A program made the translations under genes and the position numbers. Below the pieces are notes generated by a model. It had not been told where the DNA came from, did no database searches, and saw only the letters and a program-made list of their open reading frames with translations. 64,000 nt of DNA, from contig JBOEGE010000002.1 in the NCBI GenBank assembly GCA_050633265.1, forward strand, positions 124,001 to 188,000. Direction: 5' to 3'. Position 1 is the stretch's first letter; the number at the start of each line of letters is the position of its first letter. Of the stretch, positions 1 to 8,203 are shown one piece after another. The stretch is from JBLHZY01 sp050633265 (GTDB lineage: Bacteria; Pseudomonadota; Alphaproteobacteria; Rhodobacterales; Rhodobacteraceae).

Positions 1-27
1 CTGCGCAATGAGATCGAGATCAACTAG
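1..27 (+). CDS. possible 3' end of a gene entering from the left edge
   Basis: The first nine codons of the window form an open frame that ends at a TAG stop (residues LRNEIEIN then stop). It would converge on the Mrp operon. Only eight residues are visible, so no family can be named and the frame may be chance. Confidence 0.25.
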   Translation: MRNEIEIN

Positions 28-63
28 GCGTGCGGCCTTCACTGCGCGCCAGAATAGCGTGCC

Positions 64-90
64 AGAAAAACGCCCGCTAAGCGGCGGATT
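64..90 (-). terminator. possible terminator after mnhG
   Basis: Read on the minus strand just past the mnhG stop, there is a short GC hairpin (CCGC TTA GCGG) followed by a GTTTTTC run. The stem is only about four perfect pairs plus imperfect flanks, so this is a modest candidate for the end of the Mrp operon. Confidence 0.4.
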
Positions 91-474
91 TTAAGCGCTT
101 TTCTTGATCTCTTGATCGGTGTCAGGCGTGTTCAAGGTTGACCATGTGTCATCAAGGGGCGGCGGCGGCGGGGTTTGACAGACCCGATGATGCAGATGAA
201 CCTTGGCGATGAAATTGGCCGAAATCGGCGCGGTGACAAAGAGAAAAGCCATGATCAGCAGCTCATGCGTTGAGGCATCGCCAAGCACGATGGAATGAAG
301 GATCGAGGCCAAAAGCAACATGCCGATGCCGATCGTACCGACTTTGGTTGGCGCATGCAGGCGCGACATAGGCTCGTTGAATTTCAGCAGGCCAATCACG
401 CCAACAAGCACAAAGCCCGAGCCGATCAGCAGGCAAATCGCCGCGCCATATTCTGCAACACTCTGGATGCTCAT
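91..474 (-). CDS. mnhG: Mrp-type Na+/H+ antiporter subunit G
   Basis: Small membrane subunit of the multisubunit monovalent cation/proton antiporter (Mrp/Mnh/Pha), which exports Na+ or K+ in exchange for protons and supports pH and salt homeostasis. The 127-residue product has three hydrophobic segments in the first 90 residues and the typical MnhG pattern of GxGFVLxGVIGLLKF near residues 18-32 and RLHAPTK at about 38-44. A polar, proline-rich tail (PPPPP near residue 102) follows. It is the last gene of the operon; its ATG overlaps the mnhF stop. Family assignment is strong from both sequence and context. Confidence 0.93.
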   Translation of the reverse strand: MSIQSVAEYGAAICLLIGSGFVLVGVIGLLKFNEPMSRLHAPTKVGTIGIGMLLLASILHSIVLGDASTHELLIMAFLFVTAPISANFIAKVHLHHRVCQTPPPPPLDDTWSTLNTPDTDQEIKKSA

Positions 475-758
475 TCGATGATATCCCCCCGCAAAAGGAA
501 CCGCGCCAGAGCGACCGTGGAGACAAAACCCAACATCGCAATAAGCAGCGCCACCTCGAAATAAATCTGCACGCCCTGCTGAATGCCAAGCACAACCACA
601 AGCCCAAGCGCATTGATCACCATCGTATCAAGCGCAAGGATCCGATCCCCCGAGGTTGGCCCAAGCACCAGCCGAACCATTGAGAGGATCTGCCCAATCG
701 CGAGCGAAGCAAAGGCAATGCCAAGCGCGATGTCCATAAGTCCTGATGCGGATATCAT
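471..758 (-). CDS. mnhF: Mrp-type Na+/H+ antiporter subunit F
   Basis: Ninety-five-residue integral membrane subunit with three predicted helices. The segment GPTSGDRILALDTM at about residues 33-46 is the conserved MrpF signature between the first and second helices. In the Mrp complex F is a small structural subunit packed near A and the E/G subunits. Its start overlaps the end of mnhE and its stop overlaps the start of mnhG, so translation of the three genes is probably coupled. Confidence 0.93.
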   Translation of the reverse strand: MISASGLMDIALGIAFASLAIGQILSMVRLVLGPTSGDRILALDTMVINALGLVVVLGIQQGVQIYFEVALLIAMLGFVSTVALARFLLRGDIIE

Positions 759-1255
759 GAGAAAATCTCCTGCAAGCGGCGTTCATAGCGGGTTTTGATC
801 TCGTCGCGGACGGCATCGGGATCATCGGTATGCAGCACATGAACCAAGAGGCTATGCCCTTCATCCGAGAGATCGGCCGAGACGGTTCCAGGGGTCAGGG
901 TGATGGTCCCGGCAAGCATCGTGATGGCCTCTGGCAGGCGCAATTCCAGCGGGATCACGATCCAGGCCGGTTTCAGCTTTGCATTGGGAACGCTCAGCAC
1001 AACCCATGCGACTTGAATATTGGCAACAACAATATCCCACATCACAATCACACTATAGCGCGCCATCTTCCCAAGGCGAAAGCCGCGCGGCGTATCGGGC
1101 CACCAAACGGAGGTTCCCCAAGGGATGATGATGCCGAGGATCACCCCAAACACAACCATTCCCGCAGAGATTTCATTTTGCAGAAACGTCCAGACAATTG
1201 CCAAAAGCAGGGTCAAAAACGGATGCGGCATCAGCCAATAGAATGCACGTGACAA
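755..1255 (-). CDS. mnhE: Mrp-type Na+/H+ antiporter subunit E
   Basis: A 166-residue membrane subunit of the Mrp antiporter. Visible MnhE features are the N-terminal helices, RFGL-like basic residues after them (GFRLGKMARY), a VxxSVxNAKLKPAWIV stretch and the TLTPGTVSADL motif in the soluble C-terminal part. I place the start at the TTG at 1255-1253, because a perfect AGGAGG lies nine bases upstream (1270-1265), inside the end of mnhD. Reading further upstream in frame only gives mnhD-shadow sequence. The TTG start is unusual within this operon, where the other genes use ATG. Confidence 0.88.
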   Translation of the reverse strand: MSRAFYWLMPHPFLTLLLAIVWTFLQNEISAGMVVFGVILGIIIPWGTSVWWPDTPRGFRLGKMARYSVIVMWDIVVANIQVAWVVLSVPNAKLKPAWIVIPLELRLPEAITMLAGTITLTPGTVSADLSDEGHSLLVHVLHTDDPDAVRDEIKTRYERRLQEIFS

Positions 1256-1256
1256 A

Positions 1257-2798
1257 TCAGTGATCCTCCTGCGGTGTGCTGAGCTTGCCGGGGGTATCAA
1301 GCACGGTCGAGATATAAGGCGCAGGCGCAAAAAGCTGCGCGGCGACCTTTGTTGTATAGCCATGCACCTGGCCTGCGAAAACCGTATGCGCCGCCAAAAG
1401 CGAAATAAGCCCGCCCACAGCGACATAGGAAAGAGCGGCCGGGCGCGGCAGTGGATCTGCATCAAGCGGCATTTCTATGGTGTTGGATTTCCAGAACAAA
1501 ACACTGCCCGCGCGGGCAAATCCCAGGATGCTGATCAGGCTTGTGCTCAAAACAATCGCCCAGATCCAGACCCAAAGCGGCGTGCCATAGGCCGCATTCA
1601 GCACCAAGAGTTTGCCAAGAAAGCCCGAAAGCGGCGGCAAGCCTGCCATCGCAATCGCCCCGATAAAGAAAAGCGCCGCAGTAAGCGCAGCACCCGCTAC
1701 CGGCGCTTGTGGCGTAAGGGAAACATCCTCGCGCCCTGAGCGCACCAGATCACAGATCAAAAACAGCGCCGCCCCTGCCAATGTCGAATGCACGATATAA
1801 TAAAGCGCAGCGGCGATGCCCGCGGGGGTAAAGAGCGAGATCGCAACCATCACCATCCCCATCGAGCCAATCACCGAAAAGGCCACCAAGCGATCAAGCT
1901 GTTTGGCCGCCAAGACCCCAACCATACCGATCGCCAGCGAGACAAGGGCCGCGGGCAGCAACCATTGCTCAAACAAATTGGCTGTAATCGCCAAATCCGG
2001 CGGGAAGATCATCGTATAGACCCGGATGATCGCATAGGCGCCGACTTTGGTCATGATGGCGAAAAGGGCGGCAACCGGGGCAGGCGCCTCGGCATAGCTT
2101 GAGGGCAGCCAGAAATGCAGCGGCACAATCGCCGCTTTGATCGCAAAGACCAGCAGTAAAAGAACCGCCGCGACCCGGATACCGACCGTTTCCTCAGCCC
2201 CGATCAGGGCAACCCGCTGCGCAAGATCAGCCATGTTAAGGGTTCCGGTTTCGGCATAGATCGAGCCAAGCGCAAACAAAAAGAGCGTCGAGCCGATCAG
2301 ATTGAACAGCACATATTGAACCCCTGCGCGCAGCCGCATATTGCCGCCTGCATGGATCATCAGCCCATAAGAGGCGATCAAAAGCACCTCAAAGAACACA
2401 AACAGATTGAAAAGATCGCCGGTCAAAAACGCGCCGATAATCCCCATCAATTGAAACTGAAACAGCGCATGAAAATGCCGCCCGCGATCATCCCAGCCAG
2501 AGCCAATCGCATAGAGCAGCACAAAAAGCGCCAGCACCGCCGTGAGCAGCACCATCATCGTTGAAAGCCGATCCCCGACCAGCACAATCCCAAAAGGCGC
2601 GGCCCAATCGCTTAGCTGATACAGCGTGATCGTGCCATCTGCGGCCTGATAGGCAAGCCCGGCAGAAATCGCGATCAGCGCCAGAACGCCTGCTACAGAA
2701 AACACCCGCTGAATGCCGATATGATAGCGCGCCGCCAGCACGATAAAAGGCGCAAGCATGGCGGGCAAAACGATGGGCGCGATAAGCCAATGGATCAT
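1257..2798 (-). CDS. mnhD: Mrp-type Na+/H+ antiporter subunit D
   Basis: A 513-residue polytopic protein of the proton-pumping antiporter family shared with complex I subunits NuoL/M/N. About fourteen hydrophobic segments are visible. Family landmarks include a conserved glutamate in FVFFEVLLIASY (about residue 135), a lysine in FAIKAAIVPLHFWLPSSYAEAP (about 218-240) and a second lysine in IMTKVGAYA. MrpD carries one of the two proton/cation channels of the complex. The upstream mnhC overlaps its ATG by four bases. Absence of nuo genes nearby and the presence of A, C, E, F, G argue for Mrp rather than complex I. Confidence 0.94.
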   Translation of the reverse strand: MIHWLIAPIVLPAMLAPFIVLAARYHIGIQRVFSVAGVLALIAISAGLAYQAADGTITLYQLSDWAAPFGIVLVGDRLSTMMVLLTAVLALFVLLYAIGSGWDDRGRHFHALFQFQLMGIIGAFLTGDLFNLFVFFEVLLIASYGLMIHAGGNMRLRAGVQYVLFNLIGSTLFLFALGSIYAETGTLNMADLAQRVALIGAEETVGIRVAAVLLLLVFAIKAAIVPLHFWLPSSYAEAPAPVAALFAIMTKVGAYAIIRVYTMIFPPDLAITANLFEQWLLPAALVSLAIGMVGVLAAKQLDRLVAFSVIGSMGMVMVAISLFTPAGIAAALYYIVHSTLAGAALFLICDLVRSGREDVSLTPQAPVAGAALTAALFFIGAIAMAGLPPLSGFLGKLLVLNAAYGTPLWVWIWAIVLSTSLISILGFARAGSVLFWKSNTIEMPLDADPLPRPAALSYVAVGGLISLLAAHTVFAGQVHGYTTKVAAQLFAPAPYISTVLDTPGKLSTPQEDH

Positions 2799-3151
2799 GA
2801 TGCGCCCTCCGCAGGATCATCGCTCGGGGCGGGTTGATCATCCACATGATCATCATCAGAGCCAAGATAGGCCCCAAGCCCGATCATCACAACGACAGCC
2901 GTCATCCCAAAGGAAATCACAATCGCCGTCAGCACCAATGCCTGTGGCAAAGGATCGGTATAGCTGCTGCCCTCAGGCCCAAGAATAGGCGGCGCGCCGA
3001 TGGTCAGGCGCCCCGAAGCAAAGAGAAACACATTCACCGCATATGTTAGCAGCGACATGCCCAAAATGACCGGAAAACTCCGCAGCCGCAAAACAAGATA
3101 CAGACCCGCAGCCGTTAAAATCCCGATCGAGGAGGCAACCAGAAGCTCCAT
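2795..3151 (-). CDS. mnhC: Mrp-type Na+/H+ antiporter subunit C
   Basis: A 118-residue homologue of NuoK with three transmembrane helices. The line LTYAVNVFLFASGR (about residues 35-48) and DPLPQALVLTAIVISFGMTA (about 67-86) are typical of MrpC. It ends in an acidic tail (DDDHVDDQ). The start ATG shares one base with the TAA of mnhAB (TAATG), so the two are translationally coupled. Confidence 0.94.
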   Translation of the reverse strand: MELLVASSIGILTAAGLYLVLRLRSFPVILGMSLLTYAVNVFLFASGRLTIGAPPILGPEGSSYTDPLPQALVLTAIVISFGMTAVVVMIGLGAYLGSDDDHVDDQPAPSDDPAEGAS

Positions 3152-6075
3152 TACACGCCCTCCTTTGCATCATCGCCTGAGGCTGGCAATGGATCAGTGC
3201 TCGGTGGATCTGTGCGCGATGGATCAGTGCGCGGGGGATCAACACGCGACGGATCAATATCCATCGGGTATTCGCTATCAGGAACATGGGCGCGCCGCGC
3301 CAGCCGCGAGAAGCTTTCAAGCGAGAGCATCACCGCGCCAACAACCGCCAGAAAAACCCCCACATCAAACAGGGTCGCTGTGGCCAATTCGAATTTCTCA
3401 AACGGCGGGATGCGCACATAGGTGAAATCCGAGGTCAGAAACGGCTTGCCAACAAACCAAGAGCCAATCCCGGTAAATCCTGCCACAAGCACGCCCGCAC
3501 CAATCACCCCATGATAGGGATATCTCAGCCGCGCCGCAGCCCAAGACGCCCCGCTCGCCATATATTGCATCACCACAGCAATCGCGACGATCAGCCCGGC
3601 AATAAACCCGCCGCCCGGCTCGTTATGGCCGCGCAAGAAGATATAGAAACCGACCATCAAAATCACCGGCATGATGACCCGCGTTAACACAACCATCATC
3701 ATCGGATGCATATTGCCCGCGCGCGGCTGATCGGGCAAACGGTTCAAAAGGCGCGCCCGTACTGGCCCGCCAAGCAGGGTTTCCGTCAGCGCATAGATCA
3801 ACAGCGCCGCAATCCCCAAAACGATGATTTCGCCGTAAGTATCAAAGCCGCGAAAATCAACGAGGATCACATTCACAACATTGGTCCCGCCGCCGCCCTT
3901 ATAGGCATTGGCCAGATGAAATTCCGAAATCGGCGTGCCAAGTGAATCGCGCAACAAGTAGTGATAAGAAAGCGCAAAAGCCCCGATCCCAGCGGCAATC
4001 GCCACCCCCGCATCGCGCACCCGGCGCAGCACAGAGCTTTCAATCGGCGTGTGATTGGGCAGAAAATTCAGCGCCAAGAGCAGCAAAATGATCGTCACAA
4101 CTTCAACGGTGAACTGAGTCATCGCCAGATCAGGCGCGCTAAAGAACACAAACCCAATCGAGACCATCAAGCCAACAATCCCAATCAATATCAGCGCCAA
4201 CAAGCGATTGCGATGCATCATCACAAGCCCGCCCGTTGCCGCAACAAGCATCAACCATCCCGCAATCGCAACCGCCCCCGCAGGCTGCACCGTGCGCGTC
4301 GGGCTGCCGACGGTCCCTGTGCTCCATGCGTGAAACCCAGCCGCAAGAATGGCCAGTGCCCCAATCGCGGCATAGCGCGAAAAGGCGCCATTGTGCAGGC
4401 GTTGGGTAAATCTTTGTGCAAGGCGGGCCGCGCTCTCAACAAGCGCGTCGAAAATCGCCTTGGCCTCGGGGCGCGGTGCCCCTTCCCAAAGGCGCAGCGC
4501 CGGTTTGAAAACGCTCAGCATGATCAGCCCGCCAACCAGCGCAATGATCGACATATAAAGCGCCGGGGTCAGCCCGTGCCAGATCTTGAAATGCGCCGCC
4601 GGGACAGGGGCAACCCCGCCCAAAACAGAGGCCGTCACCAGCTTGACAAATGGTTCCGCCAAGAAGGGCGCAACCCCGATCCCAACGACCAAGACAACCA
4701 AAATCGCCGGCGGCAACCAAAGCCCGCGGCCAGGATCATGCGGCGCCGATGGATAATCCTCGCGCAGGGGCCCAAAGAAGACATGTCCGATAAGCCGAAA
4801 GCAATAGGCGGCCGAAAACAACGCGCCAAATGTCGCCGCTGCGGGCACAAGCCAATGCGCCCCAAACAACACCGTATGATGCGCCTCTTCAAGCATCATT
4901 TCCTTAGACAAAAACCCGTTGAGCAGCGGAATTCCCGCCATGGAAAGCGCCGCCAGTGAGGCAATCACAAAGGTCATTGGCATCAGCTTACGCAAGCCGC
5001 CTAAGCGGCGAATATCGCGGGTGTGGGCCGCGTGATCAATGATCCCCGCCGACATAAACAGCGCCGCTTTGAAGGTTGCGTGATTGAGAATGTGAAACAC
5101 CGCCGCCATCGCGCCAAAGGCCGTTCCTGTGCCCAAAAGCAGCGTGATCAGCCCAAGGTGGCTGACAGTGGAAAAGGCCAAAAGCGCCTTGAGATCATGT
5201 TTGAACAGCGCAATTACCGCGCCCAAGATCATCGTGATCAACCCGGCCGTTGTGACGATCACAAACCATTCCGGCGTTCCGGCAAGAACGGGCCACATAC
5301 GCGCCATCAAGAAGATGCCCGCCTTTACCATCGTTGCTGAGTGTAAATAGGCCGAAACCGGGGTTGGCGCGGCCATGGCATGGGGCAGCCAGAAGTGAAA
5401 CGGGAATTGCGCGGATTTGGTAAAACATCCAAGCAAAATGAGGATCAAAGCGGGCAAATACAGCGGATCGGCCTGAATGGCTTCGCGGTTTTGCAGGATC
5501 ACGCTGAGATCATAACTGCCAACGATTTGGCCCAAAATCAGCATCCCGCCAACCATCGCAAGACCGCCCATCCCGGTAACCGTCAGCGCCATCCGCGCGC
5601 CTTGGCGCCCCTCGGGGAGATGTTTCCAAAAGCCGATCAGCAAGAAAGACGAAAGCGAAGTTAGCTCCCAAAAAACCAGCAAAAGCAATATGTTGTCGCT
5701 CAAAACAATGCCGACCATCGCCCCCTGAAACAACAAAAGATAGGTGAAGAACGCGCCCATATTGTCTTTGCGACTGAGGTATTTTGAAGCATAGGCGATG
5801 ATCAAAAGCCCGATGCCAAGGATCAACAGCGCAAAGAAAAATCCAAGCCCATCCAGCATAAGCGAGAGGTTCAGCCCCAAAAGCGGCATCCACTCAACCC
5901 GCGCCATCACCACTTCGCCTGCCATGACCGCCGGCAGATGGCTCAGCAGCCCGATAAAGGCCGCAAGCGTAACGAGAAAGGTCGCCCCCGCACAGGCTGC
6001 CCGCCCTGCTGAATACATCACACCGGGCAGAAAGGCGCCCAGGAAGGGCAAGGCAACGACAAAGAAAAGGGACAC
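3151..6075 (-). CDS. mnhA: Mrp-type Na+/H+ antiporter subunit A fused to subunit B
   Basis: The largest subunit of the cation/proton antiporter, 974 residues. Residues 1 to about 600 form the NuoL-like proton-antiporter domain, with motifs such as LFWELTSLSSFLLIGFW (about 136-152) and SAQFPFHFWLPHAMAAPTPV. A MnhA-specific membrane extension follows. From about residue 789 the sequence is a MnhB domain (GFYIFLRGHNEPGGGFIAGL near 809-828), so A and B are one polypeptide as in group 2 (Pha-like) systems. The last 35 or so residues are an odd Asp-Pro-rich repeat encoded by a 15-bp tandem repeat. First gene of a six-gene operon with overlapping stops and starts. Confidence 0.95.
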   Translation of the reverse strand: MSLFFVVALPFLGAFLPGVMYSAGRAACAGATFLVTLAAFIGLLSHLPAVMAGEVVMARVEWMPLLGLNLSLMLDGLGFFFALLILGIGLLIIAYASKYLSRKDNMGAFFTYLLLFQGAMVGIVLSDNILLLLVFWELTSLSSFLLIGFWKHLPEGRQGARMALTVTGMGGLAMVGGMLILGQIVGSYDLSVILQNREAIQADPLYLPALILILLGCFTKSAQFPFHFWLPHAMAAPTPVSAYLHSATMVKAGIFLMARMWPVLAGTPEWFVIVTTAGLITMILGAVIALFKHDLKALLAFSTVSHLGLITLLLGTGTAFGAMAAVFHILNHATFKAALFMSAGIIDHAAHTRDIRRLGGLRKLMPMTFVIASLAALSMAGIPLLNGFLSKEMMLEEAHHTVLFGAHWLVPAAATFGALFSAAYCFRLIGHVFFGPLREDYPSAPHDPGRGLWLPPAILVVLVVGIGVAPFLAEPFVKLVTASVLGGVAPVPAAHFKIWHGLTPALYMSIIALVGGLIMLSVFKPALRLWEGAPRPEAKAIFDALVESAARLAQRFTQRLHNGAFSRYAAIGALAILAAGFHAWSTGTVGSPTRTVQPAGAVAIAGWLMLVAATGGLVMMHRNRLLALILIGIVGLMVSIGFVFFSAPDLAMTQFTVEVVTIILLLLALNFLPNHTPIESSVLRRVRDAGVAIAAGIGAFALSYHYLLRDSLGTPISEFHLANAYKGGGGTNVVNVILVDFRGFDTYGEIIVLGIAALLIYALTETLLGGPVRARLLNRLPDQPRAGNMHPMMMVVLTRVIMPVILMVGFYIFLRGHNEPGGGFIAGLIVAIAVVMQYMASGASWAAARLRYPYHGVIGAGVLVAGFTGIGSWFVGKPFLTSDFTYVRIPPFEKFELATATLFDVGVFLAVVGAVMLSLESFSRLARRAHVPDSEYPMDIDPSRVDPPRTDPSRTDPPSTDPLPASGDDAKEGV
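3191..3262. repeat. 15-bp tandem repeat inside the 3' end of mnhA
   Basis: Nearly five units of about 15 bp, each beginning GGATC (at 3191, 3206, 3221, 3236 and 3251 on the plus strand), lie in the mnhA reading frame. On the coding strand each unit gives a pentapeptide of the form D-P-(P/S)-(R/S)-(T/V), making a flexible, proline-rich tail after the last membrane helix. The period keeps the frame, so copy number could change without a frameshift. Confidence 0.85.
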
Positions 6076-6358
6076 GCGCGCTCCTGATTCAAGGGATTTT
6101 GTAGCTCGCTCAGAAATGCATCAGTTTCGCTAAAGTTCAAGGGTAATTGAGAAATTTACTCAAGAACTGCGTGTTCCTTGCAAGGCTTGTGGGCAAGAAA
6201 TGAGGAAAAAGGAAAAAAGCCCAAAAGCCGCGCGCGCCCAACGGCTCGCAGCCCAAGCGATGGCGAAAGAACAAACCGCTTGCGCAACGGCAGAGCATCC
6301 ACAGCGCTTGAGCAGCACTGTTGAAGCAAAGGAATAATACCGAAGTGAAGGAGTAAAA
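6076..6358. other. intergenic region upstream of the Mrp operon
   Basis: This 283-base stretch separates the mnhA start from tRNA-Tyr (both minus strand). It must hold the Mrp promoter and the end of the tRNA transcript. A purine-rich block (around 6198-6222) gives a pyrimidine run on the minus strand downstream of tRNA-Tyr. I see no convincing gene in it. Confidence 0.5.
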
Positions 6359-6442
6359 TGGTGGGCGACCCTGGAATCGAACCAGGCGTGCGTCTCCGCG
6401 AGGGAGTTACAGTCCCCTGCCACACCTTGCGGCCTGTCGCCC
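6359..6442 (-). tRNA. tRNA-Tyr (GTA)
   Basis: Minus strand. The 7-bp acceptor stem GGGCGAC/GTCGCCC is perfect, with A as discriminator and an encoded CCA at the 3' end. The anticodon stem-loop GGGGA CTGTAAC TCCCT gives anticodon GTA, and a long class II variable arm precedes the T arm CCTGG TTCGATT CCAGG. These together identify tyrosine tRNA. Confidence 0.95.
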
Positions 6443-6571
6443 ACGATCAGGGCGCGTGGCGTCCTGATGTGAGGGGCTGATTACTAGGGTGCCTTGGAAG
6501 CGTCAACAGGAAAATCCCTTGATCCGCGCGCAAAGGCGGTGCAGGTAGACGGGCGCGTAAAATCAGGGGCG

Positions 6572-7363
6572 ATGAAGATGAAAAAACCAAAGTGGGTTGT
6601 TGCGAAAGAACAAGACAAACGGGCCGCCGCAGCGGCAACGGTTTGGCTCTTTGGGATCCATGCGGTGCGCGATGCGCTGTTGAACCCGGCGCGCGAACGC
6701 CTCCGCCTGATTGTGACGAAAAACGCCGCGGACCGGCTGGCGGATGCGATTGAAATCAGCGGTATGACGCCCGAAATCGAGGATCCGCGCAAATTCAGCG
6801 CGCCGCTTGATCCGCAATCGGTGCATCAGGGCGCCGCGCTTGAGGTCAAAGCGCTCAACTGGGGCCCCTTGGCCGAGGCTTGCATGGCCGGCGAAGATGG
6901 CGCAGCCCCGATCGTTGTTCTGCTGGATCAAGTGACCGATCCCCATAACGTCGGCGCTGTGCTGCGCTCGGCCGAAGTGTTTGGCGCGCGCGCAGTGGTG
7001 GCAACGGCCCGCCACGCCGCGCCTGAAACCGGCGCTTTGGCCAAAACCGCCTCTGGTGCGCTTGAGCGTCAGCCCTATATCCGCGTGCGCAACCTCGCGG
7101 ATGCGATGGAAGAGCTGCAATCCATGGGCTACATCCTGCTTGGCCTTGATGGCGAGGCGGAAGACGCGCTGGACAGCACGCTGAGCAGCCTCAAAGGGCG
7201 CGCTGTTGGGCTGGTGATGGGGGCCGAAGGGCCGGGCCTGCGCCAGAAAACCCGCGAAACCTGCGATAAATTGGTGCGCATCCCGGCGGCGGGCAATTTC
7301 GGCTCGCTCAATGTCTCCAACGCGGCCGCTGTTTCGCTTTATGCGGCCTCTTTGCGCGGGTAG
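6572..7363 (+). CDS. rlmB: 23S rRNA (guanosine-2'-O-)-methyltransferase, TrmH/SpoU family
   Basis: SPOUT-class RNA 2'-O-ribose methyltransferase, most like RlmB, which methylates G2251 in the peptidyl-transferase loop of 23S rRNA. The 263-residue product has the N-terminal substrate-binding domain (WLFGIHAVRDALLNP) and the three catalytic motifs: LDQVTDPHNVGAVLRSAEVFG, VMGAEGPGL and SLNVSNAAAVSLY near the C-terminus. I chose the ATG at 6572 because AGGGGC lies just upstream; a TTG at 6494 would add a poorly conserved 26-residue leader. It is divergent from tRNA-Tyr. Confidence 0.9.
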   Translation: MKMKKPKWVVAKEQDKRAAAAATVWLFGIHAVRDALLNPARERLRLIVTKNAADRLADAIEISGMTPEIEDPRKFSAPLDPQSVHQGAALEVKALNWGPLAEACMAGEDGAAPIVVLLDQVTDPHNVGAVLRSAEVFGARAVVATARHAAPETGALAKTASGALERQPYIRVRNLADAMEELQSMGYILLGLDGEAEDALDSTLSSLKGRAVGLVMGAEGPGLRQKTRETCDKLVRIPAAGNFGSLNVSNAAAVSLYAASLRG

Positions 7364-7475
7364 GCGCGCGCTCACGGGCTTATCTCTCGCGTTCACGCTT
7401 TCGTTGCCCCCCTTTGCAGGCGGGGTCATTTGGCGCATCTTGAAGGCCAACCCGGCTGCAAATTCAGGAGGCCCC

Positions 7476-7937
7476 ATGCTCACCAAACGCCAATTTCTCT
7501 TCGGCCTCGCGCTTGCGATCCCGGTGATCGGAACAACCCTGCGCCCCGCTGCGGCGGCCTCTCCAGAGATATTCGCAACCGGGGGCGTGGCCATCCATGG
7601 CACTGATCCTGTTGCCTATTTTTCCGAAAACCGCGCAGTGGATGGCTCGGCCAAACATGCGCTGATGTGGATGGGCGCGACATGGTATTTCGCGAATGCT
7701 ACCAATATGGCCATGTTCGAGGCCGATCCGCATAAATTCGCCCCTCAATACGGCGGCTATTGCGCCTATGCAGCAGCGCAGGGCGCGGTGGCAACCTCGG
7801 TGCCGGAGGCCTTTACGATCCACAAAGGCAAGCTCTACCTCAATTTCTCAACCGGTGTGCGCGGCATCTGGCAGCAAGACATCCCCGGCAATATCCAAGC
7901 GGCCGATGCCAATTGGCCTGCAATTTTGGCAAAATAA
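7476..7937 (+). CDS. exported YHS-domain protein
   Basis: A 153-residue protein with an N-terminal export signal (TKRQFLFGLALAIP, then AAAAS as cleavage region). The KR-x-F-L pattern resembles a twin-arginine signal with a conservative lysine. The mature part is a YHS domain: GTDPVAYF at about residues 44-51, WYFAN and FAPQYGGYCAYA at about 88-99 (a typical metal-binding YHS core with Tyr and Cys), then KGKLYLNFS. YHS domains occur in copper and other metal-handling proteins, but the precise role here is unknown. The start is fixed by CAGGAGG six bases before ATG. Confidence 0.85.
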   Translation: MLTKRQFLFGLALAIPVIGTTLRPAAAASPEIFATGGVAIHGTDPVAYFSENRAVDGSAKHALMWMGATWYFANATNMAMFEADPHKFAPQYGGYCAYAAAQGAVATSVPEAFTIHKGKLYLNFSTGVRGIWQQDIPGNIQAADANWPAILAK

Positions 7938-7958
7938 ACGCTCCATTCTCACGCCGCG

Positions 7959-7973
7959 TTAACAGGCTGTTCA
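7959..7973 (+). promoter_or_regulatory. near-consensus CtrA-like box (TTAA-N7-TTCA)
   Basis: The pattern TTAA CAGGCTG TTCA matches the alphaproteobacterial CtrA full site (TTAA-N7-TTAA) at seven of eight defined bases. It lies in a non-coding region about 140 bases ahead of a strong terminator. A single match of this length can occur by chance; function is inferred. Confidence 0.3.
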
Positions 7974-8003
7974 CGTTTTCCTTACATGCTCTTTCATAGT
8001 TGA

Positions 8004-8110
8004 AGACGTTTCATATCTAAAGATCAGAGGCGCGCAGCCGGAACGCGCGCGTTTCTTTTCACTGTCCCTCGTTCCAAACTTCGCCCGGGGTGCGCCTCGG
8101 GCGATTTTTT
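8004..8110 (+). ncRNA. candidate intergenic small RNA
   Basis: The 266-base gap between two plus-strand genes has no credible reading frame but ends in a strong intrinsic terminator, well beyond where the preceding gene stops. A possible promoter (TTCACG at 7970 and CATAGT at 7995) would give a transcript of about 105 nt from near 8004. It contains an internal GCGCGC hairpin (about 8031-8050) and a pyrimidine-rich single-stranded stretch between the two hairpins, a layout common for sRNAs. It could equally be only a 3' UTR of the YHS gene. Confidence 0.4.
8081..8110 (+). terminator. intrinsic terminator
   Basis: The stem TCGCCCGGGG / CCTCGGGCGA (one G-T pair) with a TGCG loop is followed directly by six T residues. 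This is one of the strongest terminators in the window and is oriented on the plus strand. Confidence 0.85.
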
Positions 8111-8203
8111 ATGCGCCCTCGTTGAAACAAATAGGGCAAGAGTAAAGGGCAGGGGCCGAAGCCCTCCTCTAGACAGGCCGCGCCCGCGCGCTAAGCTGGG
8201 CCG

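Noticed and set aside
3961..4959. 332-codon plus-strand frame opposite mnhA
   Set aside because: Composition is again Arg/Gln/Asn-rich, with no domain; mnhA on the other strand is well conserved.
91..6075. Complex I (nuo) genes
   Set aside because: MnhA, C and D resemble NuoL, K and N, but the presence of E, F and G subunits, and the absence of peripheral-arm genes, mark an Mrp antiporter.
6156..6444. Two minus-strand ORFs of about 90 codons over tRNA-Tyr
   Set aside because: They overlap a perfect tRNA gene and have no coding character.
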